The notes under the pieces: model-generated
Database searches by the model: none
The model's input: only the letters and a program-made list of their open reading frames with translations
What the model was told of the DNA's origin: nothing
Made by a program: the position numbers and the translations under genes
Shown here: positions 20,019 to 30,805 of the stretch, piece by piece
How the letters are laid out: each line of letters starts with the position of its first letter
Position numbering within the stretch: position 1 is the first letter of the stretch
Source of the DNA: Ahaetulla prasina
Taxonomy: Eukaryota > Chordata > Lepidosauria > Squamata > Colubridae
NCBI RefSeq assembly: GCF_028640845.1
Contig: NC_080546.1
Coordinates: forward strand, 56,183,409 to 56,247,408
DNA: 64,000 nt
Direction of reading: 5' to 3'

Positions 20019-21825
20019 CACCCTCCCTTTTGATGACCACCAAACTCTGTTTTAATTTTGCAAATGATTAACCATCCAGCTCTCTTTCCTTTAGTATTCT
20101 AGGACAACAGCCAAGTTTGCTTGGCCATGTGTTATGTTAAACGTATCCTCCTATCTTCTTTCTTATAATAAGAAATGAATATGGAAAAGCAAAATGGCAG
20201 CATTTACAACCATCTTTTTACTTCTAATATATGTATTTTTTAAAAAAAAGAAAAAATGTTTAATAATAATATTTATGATCATCTCAGTCTTATACCATTC
20301 ATGTATAAACTATTTAGTTCTCCCCAATGAGGAAAAAGTATTTGATCTCTTATTAAACATTTTATGGAAAAGTCTAAAGTGCTTTCAATTATTTATCTGA
20401 ATTGAAATCTAGGCCTTGGAAACTGCTGGCATCACACACACATGCATATACACACATATAATATTAGTAGTAGCCCACTGAGTATCATTAGGTCATAAAA
20501 TGCTGCTGTAGCAACATTTCTGTTACAGCTGCTAGCGCTCATGCAACTTTTACTACAGTTATAACATCATTTATTACATTTTCTTTACGATGCTAATGCA
20601 TTGCATTCTGTTATTTTATTATTCCCTCTCTGATAAAGACTGAAATATATAATATTGTGAACAAAATACAAGTCTAATAACATAGCCTTCTGCATTAAAA
20701 AATATCTTAGATAAGCTTTAGAGACTCATAAAAATATTAACATAGGATACCAAAAGGGAAATATTTGGTTGGACATTTTCTTTCATTTGGTTTATTGTTC
20801 CCAATAGAGAAGATTTTTCTTTTGTTTTGTTTAATTATGCTTTGTCAAAATGCACAAGGGATTATATAAATTTGTGGCTTTTTTCCCCCTTAATTATAAG
20901 ATATCATTGTGGGAGATGATAATTTGCAATTCAGTACTAGAAAGATATCTATATAATATAAAAATAATTATTTGAACCAGAGCAATGTCATTTTAAAAAA
21001 CCTCATTTCACAATACCCAATAGGATAAAGTAATTGATAATTACATTTTTACAGATTAACTAAATTTAACTCACTTTGCAGTATAAGTTTGCATTAAAAA
21101 TAGTGCTTATTTCTACTGAGGAAAATCAATTCATTTAATTAACTGCTACCTGGTGCTACTGCTTACTTAAACATGAACTCAACTGTATGATAACTTGCTT
21201 TAAAATTCCTCACTGTGTGGAGATAGCCTTAAAATATTCTTAGACTGTTCTTATTGGCTTTTTATTAATTGCATGGAGAAGATTTAACAAGGTATTTTAA
21301 GAATGAATCAAATCAGCATAATAAGAGGAATTTATTGGAGGAGCAGATACAAAAGCATCAACCCTCTTCTGACAATCACAGTGTACATCAGGAGGAAAGG
21401 CAGCAATCAAGAGATTCTCTCTTTATTCTTCTCTTTACCTCTGTTCTGCTTTCCTCAGTTGAAAGGCTTTTCATCTTTGGCCTGATTCCTCTGGAAGAGT
21501 ATTTCTTTTCTTCTCCGTGTCCACTTCTCCAGAACAAAAAAGCTAAGAGAAGAAGGATTCCTGGTGAGATCTCTATTTTTTAAAAACAATAAATCTTTCT
21601 CACCCTTTAGGACTAAGCACTTACAGTATTGTTCAGGATCCTAGCTTGGTCCTGCTAACTAATGAATGTTCTGCTAAATATGAACCTCTCAAATGAATTG
21701 GAGGATTACAATTAGGATTAGCACAAAGTTTTCCTTGCGCTATTTGGCATTGAAATTTCAAAGCAACTGGATATTTTTAACTAAATGCAGCACTATCCCA
21801 AAAGTTAGATTTAAAAAACAGAAAC
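20019..21825. other. Unassigned AT-rich DNA
   Basis: No gene or repeat family recognised. A 104-residue frame at 21269-21583 shows no known motif. Confidence 0.4.
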
Positions 21826-21827
21826 AG

Positions 21828-22369
21828 AATAACAGAGTTTGAAGACACTTTGGAAGTCTTCTAGTCCAACCCCTGGCTCAAGCAGGAGTCCCTATAGCAT
21901 TCCAGACAAGTGGCTGTCCACTGTCTTCTCTCCTTGATTAGTTTCCATTCACTGTTTCTTGTCTTGCCTTCTGGGGCTTTGGAAAATAGGTTGAGCCCCT
22001 CTTCTGTGTGGCAGCCCCTCAAATATAAAAAAACTGCTATCATGTCAACCTTATTCCTTCTTTTCATTAGACTAGAAAAACCCAATTCCTGCAAGTGTTA
22101 TTTATATGTTTTAGCTCCAGCTCCCTAATCTGCTTTATTGCTCTTTTATGCACTCTTTCCAGAGTCACTACTACATCTTTTTTATAATAGGTTAACCAAA
22201 ACTGCATGCAGTATTCTAAGTGTGATCTTACTAAGCTTTATAAAGCACTACTAACACTTCACATGATCTTGATTCTATCCCTCTATTAATGCAATTTAGG
22301 ATTCCTTTGGCTTTTTTTGACTGCTGCCGAACTTTGCTGGCTCATATTTAAAGCAAAGCTAGGTTCGTG
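21828..22369 (-). mobile_element. Old CR1 3' fragment
   Basis: Matches, with many changes, the 3' end of the CR1 at 46063-46690: GAAGTCTTCTAGTCCAACCCC near 21855, CCCCTCTTCTGTGTGGCAGCC, GCACTCTTTCCAGAGTC and TTCACATGATCTTGATTCTA. Minus orientation; more diverged than the two long CR1 copies. Confidence 0.85.
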
Positions 22370-22377
22370 ACCTGAGC

Positions 22378-22701
22378 CAGTGGTGGGTTGCTACCGATTC
22401 TCCCTGGTTCGGGAAAGCCGGTAGCGGAAATGTTTATGTGAGAGTGAACCGGTTCTCTCTAATCATCACTGGACCCTCCCACCCTCCCCTGCACTATATG
22501 TACCTTTATTCCTTCATTTTTAGCCCAGCTGAAAGGCGCGGCAGAGGGATTGCCATGTCTCAGCTGTTATGGAATTCAATGCGCTTGCACGTAGCGCATG
22601 TTTGGCGTGTGTGCAAGCAAAGCAAACAAGTGCACGCCGATCGCATGCAAAGCACGTGCACGAAGCAAACCGGTGGTAACACCGGTTGGAACCCACCACT
22701 G
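22378..22701. mobile_element. hAT-type MITE, copy 3
   Basis: Perfect 12-bp terminal inverted repeats (CAGTGGTGGGTT / AACCCACCACTG). Flanks ACCTGAGC (22370-22377) and CCCTGAGC (22702-22709) match at 7 of 8. At 324 bp it is longer than copies 1 and 2. Confidence 0.85.
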
Positions 22702-22736
22702 CCCTGAGCCTATCCAGCAGACAAAATGGAGAAGTG

Positions 22737-22965
22737 GGCAGCATTCCTGCATGCTGCCATTTCTATGTGGCACTCTCCCCTCAATGTTAGTGGTCATTGC
22801 TGTCCCCTTCTCCCTCTCCATTAGCATTGGTGGGTGATCTCATGTGAAGAAGGGAACAGCAGCATTAGCATACAGAATGGCAGCATGCAGGAATGCTGCC
22901 TCCTTCTCCTTCTCACGCATGCTCACATTTGCAAACTGGTAGGGAAGATAAGTGAATCCCACCTT
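22737..22965. repeat. Inverted repeat with a MITE-like end
   Basis: 25-base arms GGCAGCATTCCTGCATGCTG... at 22737-22761 and their exact complement at 22876-22900. It ends at 22965 with a MITE-like terminus (AAGTGAATCCCACC, complement of GGTGGGATTCACTT). Probably a decayed hAT-type MITE in minus orientation beside copy 3. Confidence 0.5.
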
Positions 22966-22969
22966 GATT

Positions 22970-24630
22970 TTACTAGATGGGAATTCTGAGACTTATATTT
23001 TCAACATATCTGGAAGGAAGCACGTTGGGGAAGCAATCTTACAAGAAAAATATTATCCAATTTTATTCTATAAAGAATTATGACATGAAATCACAAGAAG
23101 CTTAAACAGAGCTTGGATTCAAAATTATTTGGTTTCATGTGTCCTGTGGGTGTTAAAATAATTTATTTCTGATTTCTCAGGTATTTTAGATACCTCTCCC
23201 TATTTCATTTTTCATTATGTGAAACTGAGTGGTTCTACATCATGAGTTTCTATATTTTTTTATTAAAGCTTATAATTTTAGTTAAATGGATTCTAGACTA
23301 ACATAAAGATTCCAACTTGGATAGAACATCTGAGGAATTTCAAGAACTCCTGAAACATGTTGATAAAACTAGATTTCTATTTTATATTTCATCTATCTAG
23401 AGAATTGCATAATTTATTAATAAAAAATAAACAATGATAAGAAATAGGATATGTGCAACCTCATGTTTGTTTTTCATATTCATTTTGTTTTGATTGTCTT
23501 TAATTTTTTATTTCTCCTCTTCTCCACCCAGTTGATATAGTGATGAGTTGAGGTGAATATTTACTAAAGTACAGCAAAGACAGAAGACCCACTTAATTTG
23601 GTTATCAGGTCTTATGAAATTCAAAATGTAGAACTATGCTATTTTTAAAAGTGAAAAAATATTGAAATTATGCTTTGCTGATAATACTTCATCTTCTTTC
23701 CATGTTTTATTTTTTAGTTACAGCTTACAGACTCAAAAGCTAAAAATATGCTGGATATCTGCAAAGGTCCAGCCTTTATCAGGAATTGGTTTGTCTCCCC
23801 GTTGCTTAAAAAAAATGTCTGTTAACTACCCTATCTTCTAGTTGAATGTCTAGTTATTCCTTCAGCAGCCATTCAACCCTATGAAGAATTCAGTCCACTC
23901 TTTCTACTACATTGAAGAACTTCCTGCAGTGTCTTCCTATTTCTTATTTCAGATAATTTCCCACTACATTTCAACTAAAAAGTTGTACTTTTTCATACTT
24001 ATTGCAAAAGGGGGAAAATTACCAAAACAATGAACCTGGTTAATCAAAATTTCAACCCAAGCTGATTGGGAAGGATATCTTCATACAACATAATTGGACA
24101 AGGAGTGGGTCTTATGGCTTTTCCTTCCCCTTTCACAATTTTCCTGCATTGCACAGATTGAAAAGCAACAGCAAAGACTTTTTTTCCCCTTTCATACAGA
24201 CAAATTGGACTCTGGATAGAAATGCAGGTATGGACTTCCAATGCAAATCTGGGAATGTTCATCCATAATGGGATTCTTAGAACACCCTGCAGTTGGAAAA
24301 CTGCTCTTTGTGGGCGGTGCGGATTGAAATAATGTTCCCATGCAATCCTTAGCAGAGTGGGGGGCTGTCTTTTTCAATTGTCATTTTCAGACAGGCTTAA
24401 ATATAGGCTGAAAAGGGAGAGAAACTAATATATTTATCTGAAACCTGAACTATTTCGAATGGTTCTCTACCAAACCATTCTACTTAAATAGCCAAAAGCT
24501 TGCAATGGTTTGAAGACTTTGCTGATCTTTGGAGATCATTTCTCAATAGCCACAAACAGTTTTTGCCCATAAAGCAGTTAATAGATCTATATTCAATCAA
24601 AGTGTGACTAAATCTGTATTCAACAAAGAA
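22970..24630. other. Unassigned DNA
   Basis: AT-rich; no recognised gene or element. Confidence 0.4.
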
Positions 24631-24635
24631 TATGA

Positions 24636-24912
24636 ATATGAGATTTTCGCGGGTATTTGTATTTGTATTTGTATTTGTCTTTGGTTATTCGGGTTTTCTC
24701 CCATGTAAAACTGGAAGTGTCTTGGCAACATTTCGACGAAGTCTCATTCGTCATCTTCAGGCTTCAGCTTCGTGCTTCTGGGAGCAATGTTCCCAGAATG
24801 TTGCTCCCAAAAGCACGAAGCTGAAGCCTGAAGATGACGAATGGTTTCATCCGCTGCAAGACACTTCCAATTTTATGCGGGAGAAAACCCGAATAACCAA
24901 AGACCTACATAC
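24636..24912. repeat. PLE palindrome 1
   Basis: A minus arm (24636-24782) and a plus arm (24794-24912) of the same 5'-region sequence, head to head around GTTCCCAGAATG. The minus arm extends past CTTTGGTTATTCGGG to a degraded TTTTCGCGGGTATTTG, equivalent to the start of the ORF region at 25921-25935. Confidence 0.8.
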
Positions 24913-25085
24913 ACATACACATACACACACACACACGTGTGTGTGTGTGTGTGTGTGTGTCTGTCTGTCTGTCTGTCTTTGGTTATTCGGGTTTTCTCTC
25001 ACATAAAATTGGCTACATTTCGACGAAATCCCATTCGTCATCTTTATATATACATATAAAGATACGTCATCTTTATATATACATG
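24913..25085. repeat. CA/TG microsatellite and minus-strand PLE piece
   Basis: CA then TG repeats and CTGT units (24913-24977), followed by a minus-strand piece TTTGGTTATTCGGGTTTTCT... to CATTCGTCATC (24978-25043) that stops short of the usual palindrome junction, then ATATA-rich repeats of a CGTCATCTTTATATATACAT unit. Confidence 0.75.
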
Positions 25086-25102
25086 TTAGGGACTCGTTTG
25101 TC

Positions 25103-25919
25103 ACGAGGAATGACACCAGACCCACACTCACAAGGTCCACACAGGATGTCACCACTGCACATCCACCCAGAAAGCAGACCCAAACCCACACTGATCAAGA
25201 AGCACGACCAAGGACCAGAAGCCAGACTGCAGCTGCAACATTAGCCATTTCAAACCCCTCCAATCCATACATGCAGCAGACTGACACCCACTATGAAGAT
25301 GTAGCACCACCACAAAGCCAAACAACAGCTATGCAGCTCACCAGCTCAAATCCCCCTGCAACACAGACTAAATTGAGCACAACCAAGCCCCCACCCAAAC
25401 AGGACACACACCCAGCCACCACCACACATCCACCCAGAAAGCAGACCCAAACCCACACTGATCATGAAGCACGATTAAGGACCAGAAGCCAGACCGCAGC
25501 TGCAACATTAGCCATTTCAAACCCCTCCAATCCATGCATGCAGCAGACTGACACCCACTGTGAAGATGTGGCACGACCGTGAACACGAAGCCGGACAACA
25601 GCTGTGCAGCTCACCAGCTCAAATCCCCCTGCAGCTCAGACTAATCTGAGCACAACCAAGCCCCCACCCAAAGAGGACACACCCCCATCCAATCAGAGCA
25701 CCAAAAAACCCCCATCCAATCAGAGCACAGCCAAGCTCCCACCCAATCAGTTCAAACCCCCACTAGCAGTTAAAAAGGAAGAAACAGCTGCAGTCACACA
25801 TTGCTCCCAGAAGCACGAAGCTGAAGCCTGAAGATGACGAATGAGACTTCGTCGAAACATTGCCAAGACACTTCCAATTTTATGCGGGAGAAAACCCGAA
25901 TAACCAAAGATCTACATAC
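25103..25919 (+). repeat. Left PLE terminal repeat (pLTR)
   Basis: 817 bp starting ACGAGGAATGACACCAGACC and ending AACCAAAGATCTACATA; homologous to 28263-28809. It is about 270 bp longer because a 267-bp unit beginning CACATCCACCCAGAAAGCAG is present twice (from 25158 and 25425). The duplicated unit is a multiple of three and holds an open Thr/Pro-rich frame (25271-25582). Confidence 0.85.
25689..25801 (+). promoter_or_regulatory. Candidate PLE promoter, left pLTR
   Basis: Three CCAAT boxes (25689, 25716, 25743), each in CCAATCAG, then TTAAAAA at 25770-25776. The sequence TTGCTCCC, where all palindromic arms end, begins at 25801, 31 bp after the TATA-like box starts. Spacing and box types fit an RNA polymerase II promoter starting transcription near 25799-25801. 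Confidence 0.55.
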
Positions 25920-26793
25920 AAACACCCGCAAAAACCTCAGAAAACAAATATTGCACCTCTACGGGGAGGAAATCCACCATCTGACCAGGACCTATGAAAA
26001 ACTAGAAGTCCAGAGAGCTTCCGTTTTATGTGACCTTGCATTCCTACGAAACTGCCGAGATCAAAATTTAATCCCCACATGCTTCCAATTGAAATTCCAC
26101 TCCAACTCTGCAGCCGCCAAACGCATCCTAAAAAGAACAGAATTGGCCCTAATCAGAAATGAACTTCACACAAAAAGATTCCTCCTAGATCAAATCAACA
26201 AAGATCTCCTCACACTTCACCTCAAACTCAGCAACAAGATCCACCCTGCACTTTGGGACAAATCCAAACAACTCGCCGTCTGGAGAGCCGAAACACAGAC
26301 CACCCTCAAGACAGATACACACACCAACAAACTCCGAAGACTACAAGAACGCCAGAAACAAACCCCTCCCCCCTCACAGCCACACATGAAACAAACAGTG
26401 CATAACATCTCAGATAGGATCCTCACCAAAGCTGAAACCGATGTCCTTTCCAAAGGATTCAACTTTGCAGTCACTCCCAAATACATCCCCACTGAAACCA
26501 TTATATGCGGAGTTGAAACCAGCCTGACCAAAATCAACCCCGATGACGCTAACAAAATCAGACTCGAAATCACCAACATCCTCTGCAGCAGCAAGCCACC
26601 CAAAAGCAACTTACCCAAAGAGGAACAGACAGCACTACTTAACCTGAAAAAAGACACCAGCATAATAATCCTACCAGCAGACAAGGGCAACGCCACGGTG
26701 GTTATGAACACATCTGACTACCAAACCAAATTAACCAACCTACTCCAAGACACTGCATACAAGCCCCTAAAACAGACCCCACCACCTACCTAG
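25834..26793 (+). CDS. PLE ORF, N-terminal part
   Basis: A 319-residue open frame. The start codon shown lies within the pLTR; the conserved protein begins near residue 30 (TRKNLRKQILHLYGEE). The region is basic with helical and coiled character, then KEEQTALLNLKKD and IIILPADKGNATVVMN (about residues 265-295), the N-terminal signature of PLE reverse transcriptases (adjacent to the DKG motif). It ends at TAG 26791-26793 after a local frame disturbance; the RT continues in the same frame from 26806. Copy-specific damage rather than a real end. Confidence 0.8.
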   Translation: MTNETSSKHCQDTSNFMREKTRITKDLHTNTRKNLRKQILHLYGEEIHHLTRTYEKLEVQRASVLCDLAFLRNCRDQNLIPTCFQLKFHSNSAAAKRILKRTELALIRNELHTKRFLLDQINKDLLTLHLKLSNKIHPALWDKSKQLAVWRAETQTTLKTDTHTNKLRRLQERQKQTPPPSQPHMKQTVHNISDRILTKAETDVLSKGFNFAVTPKYIPTETIICGVETSLTKINPDDANKIRLEITNILCSSKPPKSNLPKEEQTALLNLKKDTSIIILPADKGNATVVMNTSDYQTKLTNLLQDTAYKPLKQTPPPT

Positions 26794-26805
26794 AAAAACC
26801 ACTAG

Positions 26806-27655
26806 ATCCAAAATAAAAGCCTCCCCATCAGCGAAGAAATCCAACAAAGAATCATTCCCAGAGAGAAATCATCCAGATGCCCTAAGCTCTACGGCCTCCC
26901 AAGATACACAAAGAAGGAACCCCCACTCAGACCCATAGTCAGCTCCATAGGCTCACCTCTACAAAACCTAGCCAAATTTCTCGCCAAACAACTACAGCCC
27001 TATGCAGAATCCATCGCCTCACACGTAAAAAACTCATTCCAGTTCATAGAGATCATAAAGAAACAAAACTTACAGCCCAGCGACCTACTCGTGAGCTTTG
27101 ATGTCATATCCCTCTTCACCCAAGTGCCAATCAAAGAAGCCTTGACAGCTATCCAAAACAAATATAACCCCCCCAAGCACATCCTAGATCTGACCAACCA
27201 CTGCCTATCCAACACATACTTCATCTATAATGGACAAAAATACAAACAAATAGAAGGAGCACCCATGGGATCACCCCTCTCACCTGTCATTGCCAACCTC
27301 TACATGGAACACTTTGAAACCCAAGCACTAGAAAAATCTGATCACAAACCCAAACTCTGGCTCAGATACGTAGATGACACCTTCATAATCTGGCCACACG
27401 GGAAAGAAAAACTTGACAACTTCCTCACACACCTCAATAGCCTACACCCCAAAATACAGTTCACCATGGAAACAGAAGTTAACAACCAACTTCCCTCCTA
27501 GATGTCTTAGTCTACAGAAACCCAATGGCTCCCTAGGACACACCATCTACCAGAAGAAAACACACACAAACCGCTATCTGCATGCACTCTCACACCACCA
27601 CCCAGCACAGATCAACTCCGTAGCCAAGACACTCATCTCCAGAACAAAAGCTTAG
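26806..27655 (+). pseudogene. PLE reverse transcriptase core
   Basis: Same frame as the preceding ORF until 27501: CPKLYGLPRYTKKEPPLRPI, VSFDVISLFTQVP, GAPMGSPLSPVIANLYME and RYVDDTF with YVDD at 27367-27378. A frameshift near 27495 breaks LLDVLVYRNP, and the next part (GHTIYQKKTHTNRYLHALSHHHP) lies in another frame to 27655. Motif order and the telomerase-like SFDV/PMGSPLSP text identify a PLE RT rather than a LINE RT. Confidence 0.88.
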
Positions 27656-27779
27656 CTGATGAACAACACCTAAAACCGAACTACACACTCTCACAAACGT
27701 ACTAACATCCAATGGATTCCAGAGAAATAAGATTACCAAACTAATCCAAAAGAACCCCCACTAAAATCCAAGACAGAGA

Positions 27780-28192
27780 ACAAGAAAATGGCACAGCCCT
27801 CCTCCCATATATAAAAGGCACCACAGACAGAATCAGCAAGATCCTCCACAAACATAACATCAAGACAGCATTCTGCACAAACCGAAAAATATCCACCATC
27901 CTAAGAAACCACAAAGACAAAATTGAGTTAAAAAATCAAGGAGTATATGAAATCCCATGCACCGCCTGCCCCACCACATACATTGGACAAACCAACAGAA
28001 GAATAAGTGCACGCATTGAAGAACACAAGAACTCAATCAAAAAAGGGGAACCAACTTCTTCCCTGGTCCAACATTTTAAAGTCACAGGACACGATATTGA
28101 CTTTAAAAGACCAGAACTATCGCCAAAACTGAACACTTTAACAACAGAATAATCAGAGAAGCCATCGAGATAGAAAACGCCCACACAGCATA
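27780..28192 (+). pseudogene. PLE GIY-YIG endonuclease region
   Basis: Text reads TDRISKILHKHNIKTAFCT, then from 27940 GVYEIPCTACPTTYIGQTNR: the GVY...YIG core with a CxxC (CTAC) insert, followed by RISARIEEHKNS, whose Arg and later residues belong to the nuclease active region. This is the C-terminal endonuclease of canonical Penelope elements that nicks the target. Frames change on both sides, so it is not expressible as part of one protein. Confidence 0.85.
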
Positions 28193-28262
28193 AACAAAGA
28201 GATGATACCTCCGCCTACCAGCCATTTGGAAACCTGCCCTTATTGACAAACGTGTCCCTAAC

Positions 28263-28809
28263 ACGAGGAATGACACCAGACCCACACTCACGAGGTCCAC
28301 ACAGGATGTCACCACCACACATCCACCCAGAAAGCAGACCCAAACCCACACTGATCATGAAGCACGATTAAGGACCAGAAGCCAGACCGCAGCTGCAACA
28401 TTAGCCATTTCAAACCCTCCAATCCATACATGCAGCAGACTGACACCCACTGTGAAGATGTAGCACGACCGCGAACACGAAGTCGGACAACAGCTGTGCA
28501 GCTCACCAGCTCAAATCCCCCTGCAGCTCAGACTAATCTGAGCACAACCAAGCCCCCACCCAAAGAGGACACACCCCCATCCAATCAGAGCACCAAAAAA
28601 CCCCCATCCAATCAGAGCACAGCCAAGCTCCCACCCAATCAGTTCAAACCCCCACTAGCAGTTAAAAAGGAAGAAACAGCTGCAGTCACACATTGCTCCC
28701 ACAAGCACGAAGCTGAAGCCTGAAGATGACGAATGAGACTTCGTCGAAACGTTGCCAAGACACTTCCAATTTTACGCGGGAGAAAACCCGAATAACCAAA
28801 GATCTACAT
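28263..28809 (+). repeat. Right PLE terminal repeat (pLTR)
   Basis: 547-bp copy of the left pLTR with a single 267-bp unit. It is closely similar throughout and shares the three CCAAT boxes and TTAAAAA. Confidence 0.85.
28581..28693 (+). promoter_or_regulatory. Candidate PLE promoter, right pLTR
   Basis: CCAAT boxes at 28581, 28608 and 28635; TTAAAAA at 28662; TTGCTCCC at 28693, again 31 bp from the TATA-like box. Confidence 0.5.
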
Positions 28810-28813
28810 ATAC

Positions 28814-28858
<45 letters not shown>

Positions 28859-28859
28859 T

Positions 28860-28897
<38 letters not shown>
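28810..28897. repeat. TA/CA microsatellite
   Basis: TA repeats, then CA repeats, then TA repeats, between the right pLTR and palindrome 2. Confidence 0.95.
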
Positions 28898-28900
<3 letters not shown>

Positions 28901-29112
28901 TCTTTGGTTATTCGGGTTTTCTCCACGTAAATTGGAAGTGTCTTGGCGACGTTTGACAAAGTCTCATTCGTCATCTTCAGGCTTCATCTTAGGCTTCTGG
29001 GAGCAATCTCATTGCTCCCAGAAGCACAACAAGCCTGAAGATGACGAATGAGACTTTCAACGAAACGCCAAGACACTTCCAATTTACCGGAGAAAACCCG
29101 AATAACCAAAGA

Positions 29113-29118
<6 letters not shown>
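28898..29118. repeat. PLE palindrome 2
   Basis: A minus arm (28898-29009, from GTCTTTGGTTATTCGGG to CTTCTGGGAGCAAT) and a plus arm (29013-29118) joined by three bases. Both arms carry small deletions relative to the pLTR. Confidence 0.8.

Positions 29119-29203
<85 letters not shown>
29119..29203. repeat. TA microsatellite
   Basis: About 43 uninterrupted TA units. Confidence 0.98.
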
Positions 29204-29206
<3 letters not shown>

Positions 29207-29445
29207 TTCTGAGGTTTTCACGGGTGTTTGTATATAGGTCTTTGGTTGTTCATGGTTCGCAAAATTGAAATGTCTTGGCGACGTTTGATGAAGTCTCATT
29301 CGTCATCTTCAGGCCTCAGCCTCGTGCTTCTGGGAGCAAGAAGCACGAGGCTGAGGCCTGAAGATGACGAATGAGACTTCGTCGAAACGTCGCCAAGACA
29401 TTTCCAATTTTACACGGGAGAAAACCCGAACAACCAAAGACCTAT
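29204..29445. repeat. PLE palindrome 3
   Basis: The minus arm (29204-29331) begins inside the ORF start (TTTTCTGAGGTTTTCACGGG) and runs to GGGAGCAA. The plus arm (29332-29445) starts GAAGCACGAGG and ends AACCAAAGACC. Confidence 0.8.
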
Positions 29446-29452
29446 ATATATA

Positions 29453-30500
29453 GGAGGTGGTTATTCTTTTTATTACCATATTTGCATGATTGTTTCCATC
29501 TATAAATAACTTTTGTATTTTAATAATCTTCTGGACACCTGAATTATATATCATGCACCCTGATATGCATTTCATAAGAGTGAACATGAATTTTCAGATG
29601 CATGAAATTTTTGTGGCCCTAGAAAAGTTTTTTAAAAAAAACTTTCCTGCCATTTGGAAAATTAGCACTTATAAATGAGATACAGAGGAGCTGACGTGTG
29701 TCATTAACAAAACTAATCACAATCACCCTCTAGATTTTTTTTTAAGAGGGAAGACTCTTTTAGCATCATATAGTACATAGAGGAACATTATACCAATACT
29801 GAAGTCCCTGGTATGAAACTAATTTCACAAGCAGATGGCTCTACACAATGTTGATGGCCCTTCAGTTTCTTTATTGCAAATAAAATACTTGCTAGTTTTA
29901 GTAAAACAAAAGTCAAGCACAGCTGTCTTATTTGTATATATTTTGACTAGGTGGGTATAATCAGTCTTTAAATGATGTGACACAGCCCATTCTCCCTCCC
30001 TTTCTCATTTGTCATTCAGAGTCATTACTGAGCATATGTGCCCAAATGGGAAAGCATCAGGTATCTTGCACTCAAGGGGCTATTCATCAAAGGAAAATAA
30101 ATGTAAACTGCAGTATATCTTCTAATAAGAAAGGGGGGAGGATATGTTGTTACTTTAGAAGCCTAAAGCAATATGGCATAATCAGAGTTCTAATTAATCA
30201 CCAAGAGCCTATAGCAAAGCAAAGTACTCTCTCTAAAAGAAAACTTGATCAGTGCACAATCATATTCTCCAGAATGGGGTGCAACATATACCAATCTCAG
30301 ATTGCCTGAGTCATCACACCTGCAGGTAAATCATAGATTTACAATATTTCTTTTCCTTTAGGCCTGATTTGTCAATTTTCACTTAATTTCAATGGCTTTC
30401 AATTAAATCAAACTATAGCTTAGGCTTTGAACTTGATCCTAAATAAGGGCTATAAGATTGTGTGTCCTAAATAATTAAAATCTCTTTACTTCCTCCTCCT
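29453..30500. other. Unassigned DNA
   Basis: AT-rich; no recognised gene or element. Confidence 0.4.
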
Positions 30501-30541
30501 TCCTTTTTTGAAGCAAACTAAGGAAAGTACTTGCTGACTGC

Positions 30542-30805
30542 ATAAAAAGAAAATCCTACAATCAAATAGCCATCACTCAACCTCACTTCAATCAAAACAT
30601 CCAACAATCCATCAACCAAGGCATCCATCCATCCGTCAATCAAAACATCCAACCACCCATTCAATCAACTATAGAACAACCAACTAACACCCTACCACCC
30701 ATTCAAAACCTCCAATCATCCAATGAACAACCACTCAATGCTCAACCAACCTTCCTTCAACCACCTGTTGTTCATAATCCTCAATTAACTATCAATCAAA
30801 ACTAG
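30542..30805 (+). CDS. LINE-A ORF1, C-terminal end
   Basis: An open frame ending TAG at 30803-30805. It is rich in Gln, Asn and Pro with short repeats (HFNQNIQQSINQGIHPS, IQPPIQSTIEQ, LQPPVVHNPQL, TINQN). Copy 2 (42145-42340) has a similar Gln/Pro-rich frame ending at the same TAG. No zinc knuckle or esterase motif is visible in the part present. It may be a low-complexity tail of an RNA-binding ORF1 or an ORF1-ORF2 linker. Confidence 0.5.
   Translation: MKRKSYNQIAITQPHFNQNIQQSINQGIHPSVNQNIQPPIQSTIEQPTNTLPPIQNLQSSNEQPLNAQPTFLQPPVVHNPQLTINQN

Larger units (their letters stand above)
24636..29445 (+). mobile_element. Penelope-like element with flanking palindromic pieces
   Basis: Core layout: direct terminal repeats (pLTRs) at 25103-25919 and 28263-28809, and between them RT text (YVDD) followed by a GIY-YIG endonuclease domain, the defining pair of canonical PLEs. 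On both sides lie short head-to-head copies of the 5' region separated by TA/CA microsatellites. PLEs are known to form partial tandem and inverted copies. The coding frame is mostly preserved but carries stops and frameshifts, so this copy is dead. Confidence 0.88.

Noticed and set aside
24841..25059. Val-Cys and Thr-His repeat frames
   Set aside because: Translation of CA/TG repeats.
25825..25860. Hammerhead-ribozyme-like core in the PLE repeats (CTGAAGA, 6-bp GACGAA/TTCGTC stem, GAAA)
   Set aside because: PLEs are reported to carry hammerhead ribozymes, but here an extra unpaired T separates the core from stem II, and I could not find matching stem I or a stem III with a UH cleavage site. 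A covariance-model search would decide.
30600..30800. CATCC/CAATCA-rich stretch as a simple microsatellite
   Set aside because: Units are irregular, and the frame ending at the shared TAG stays open in both long LINE-A copies, which fits coding sequence better.
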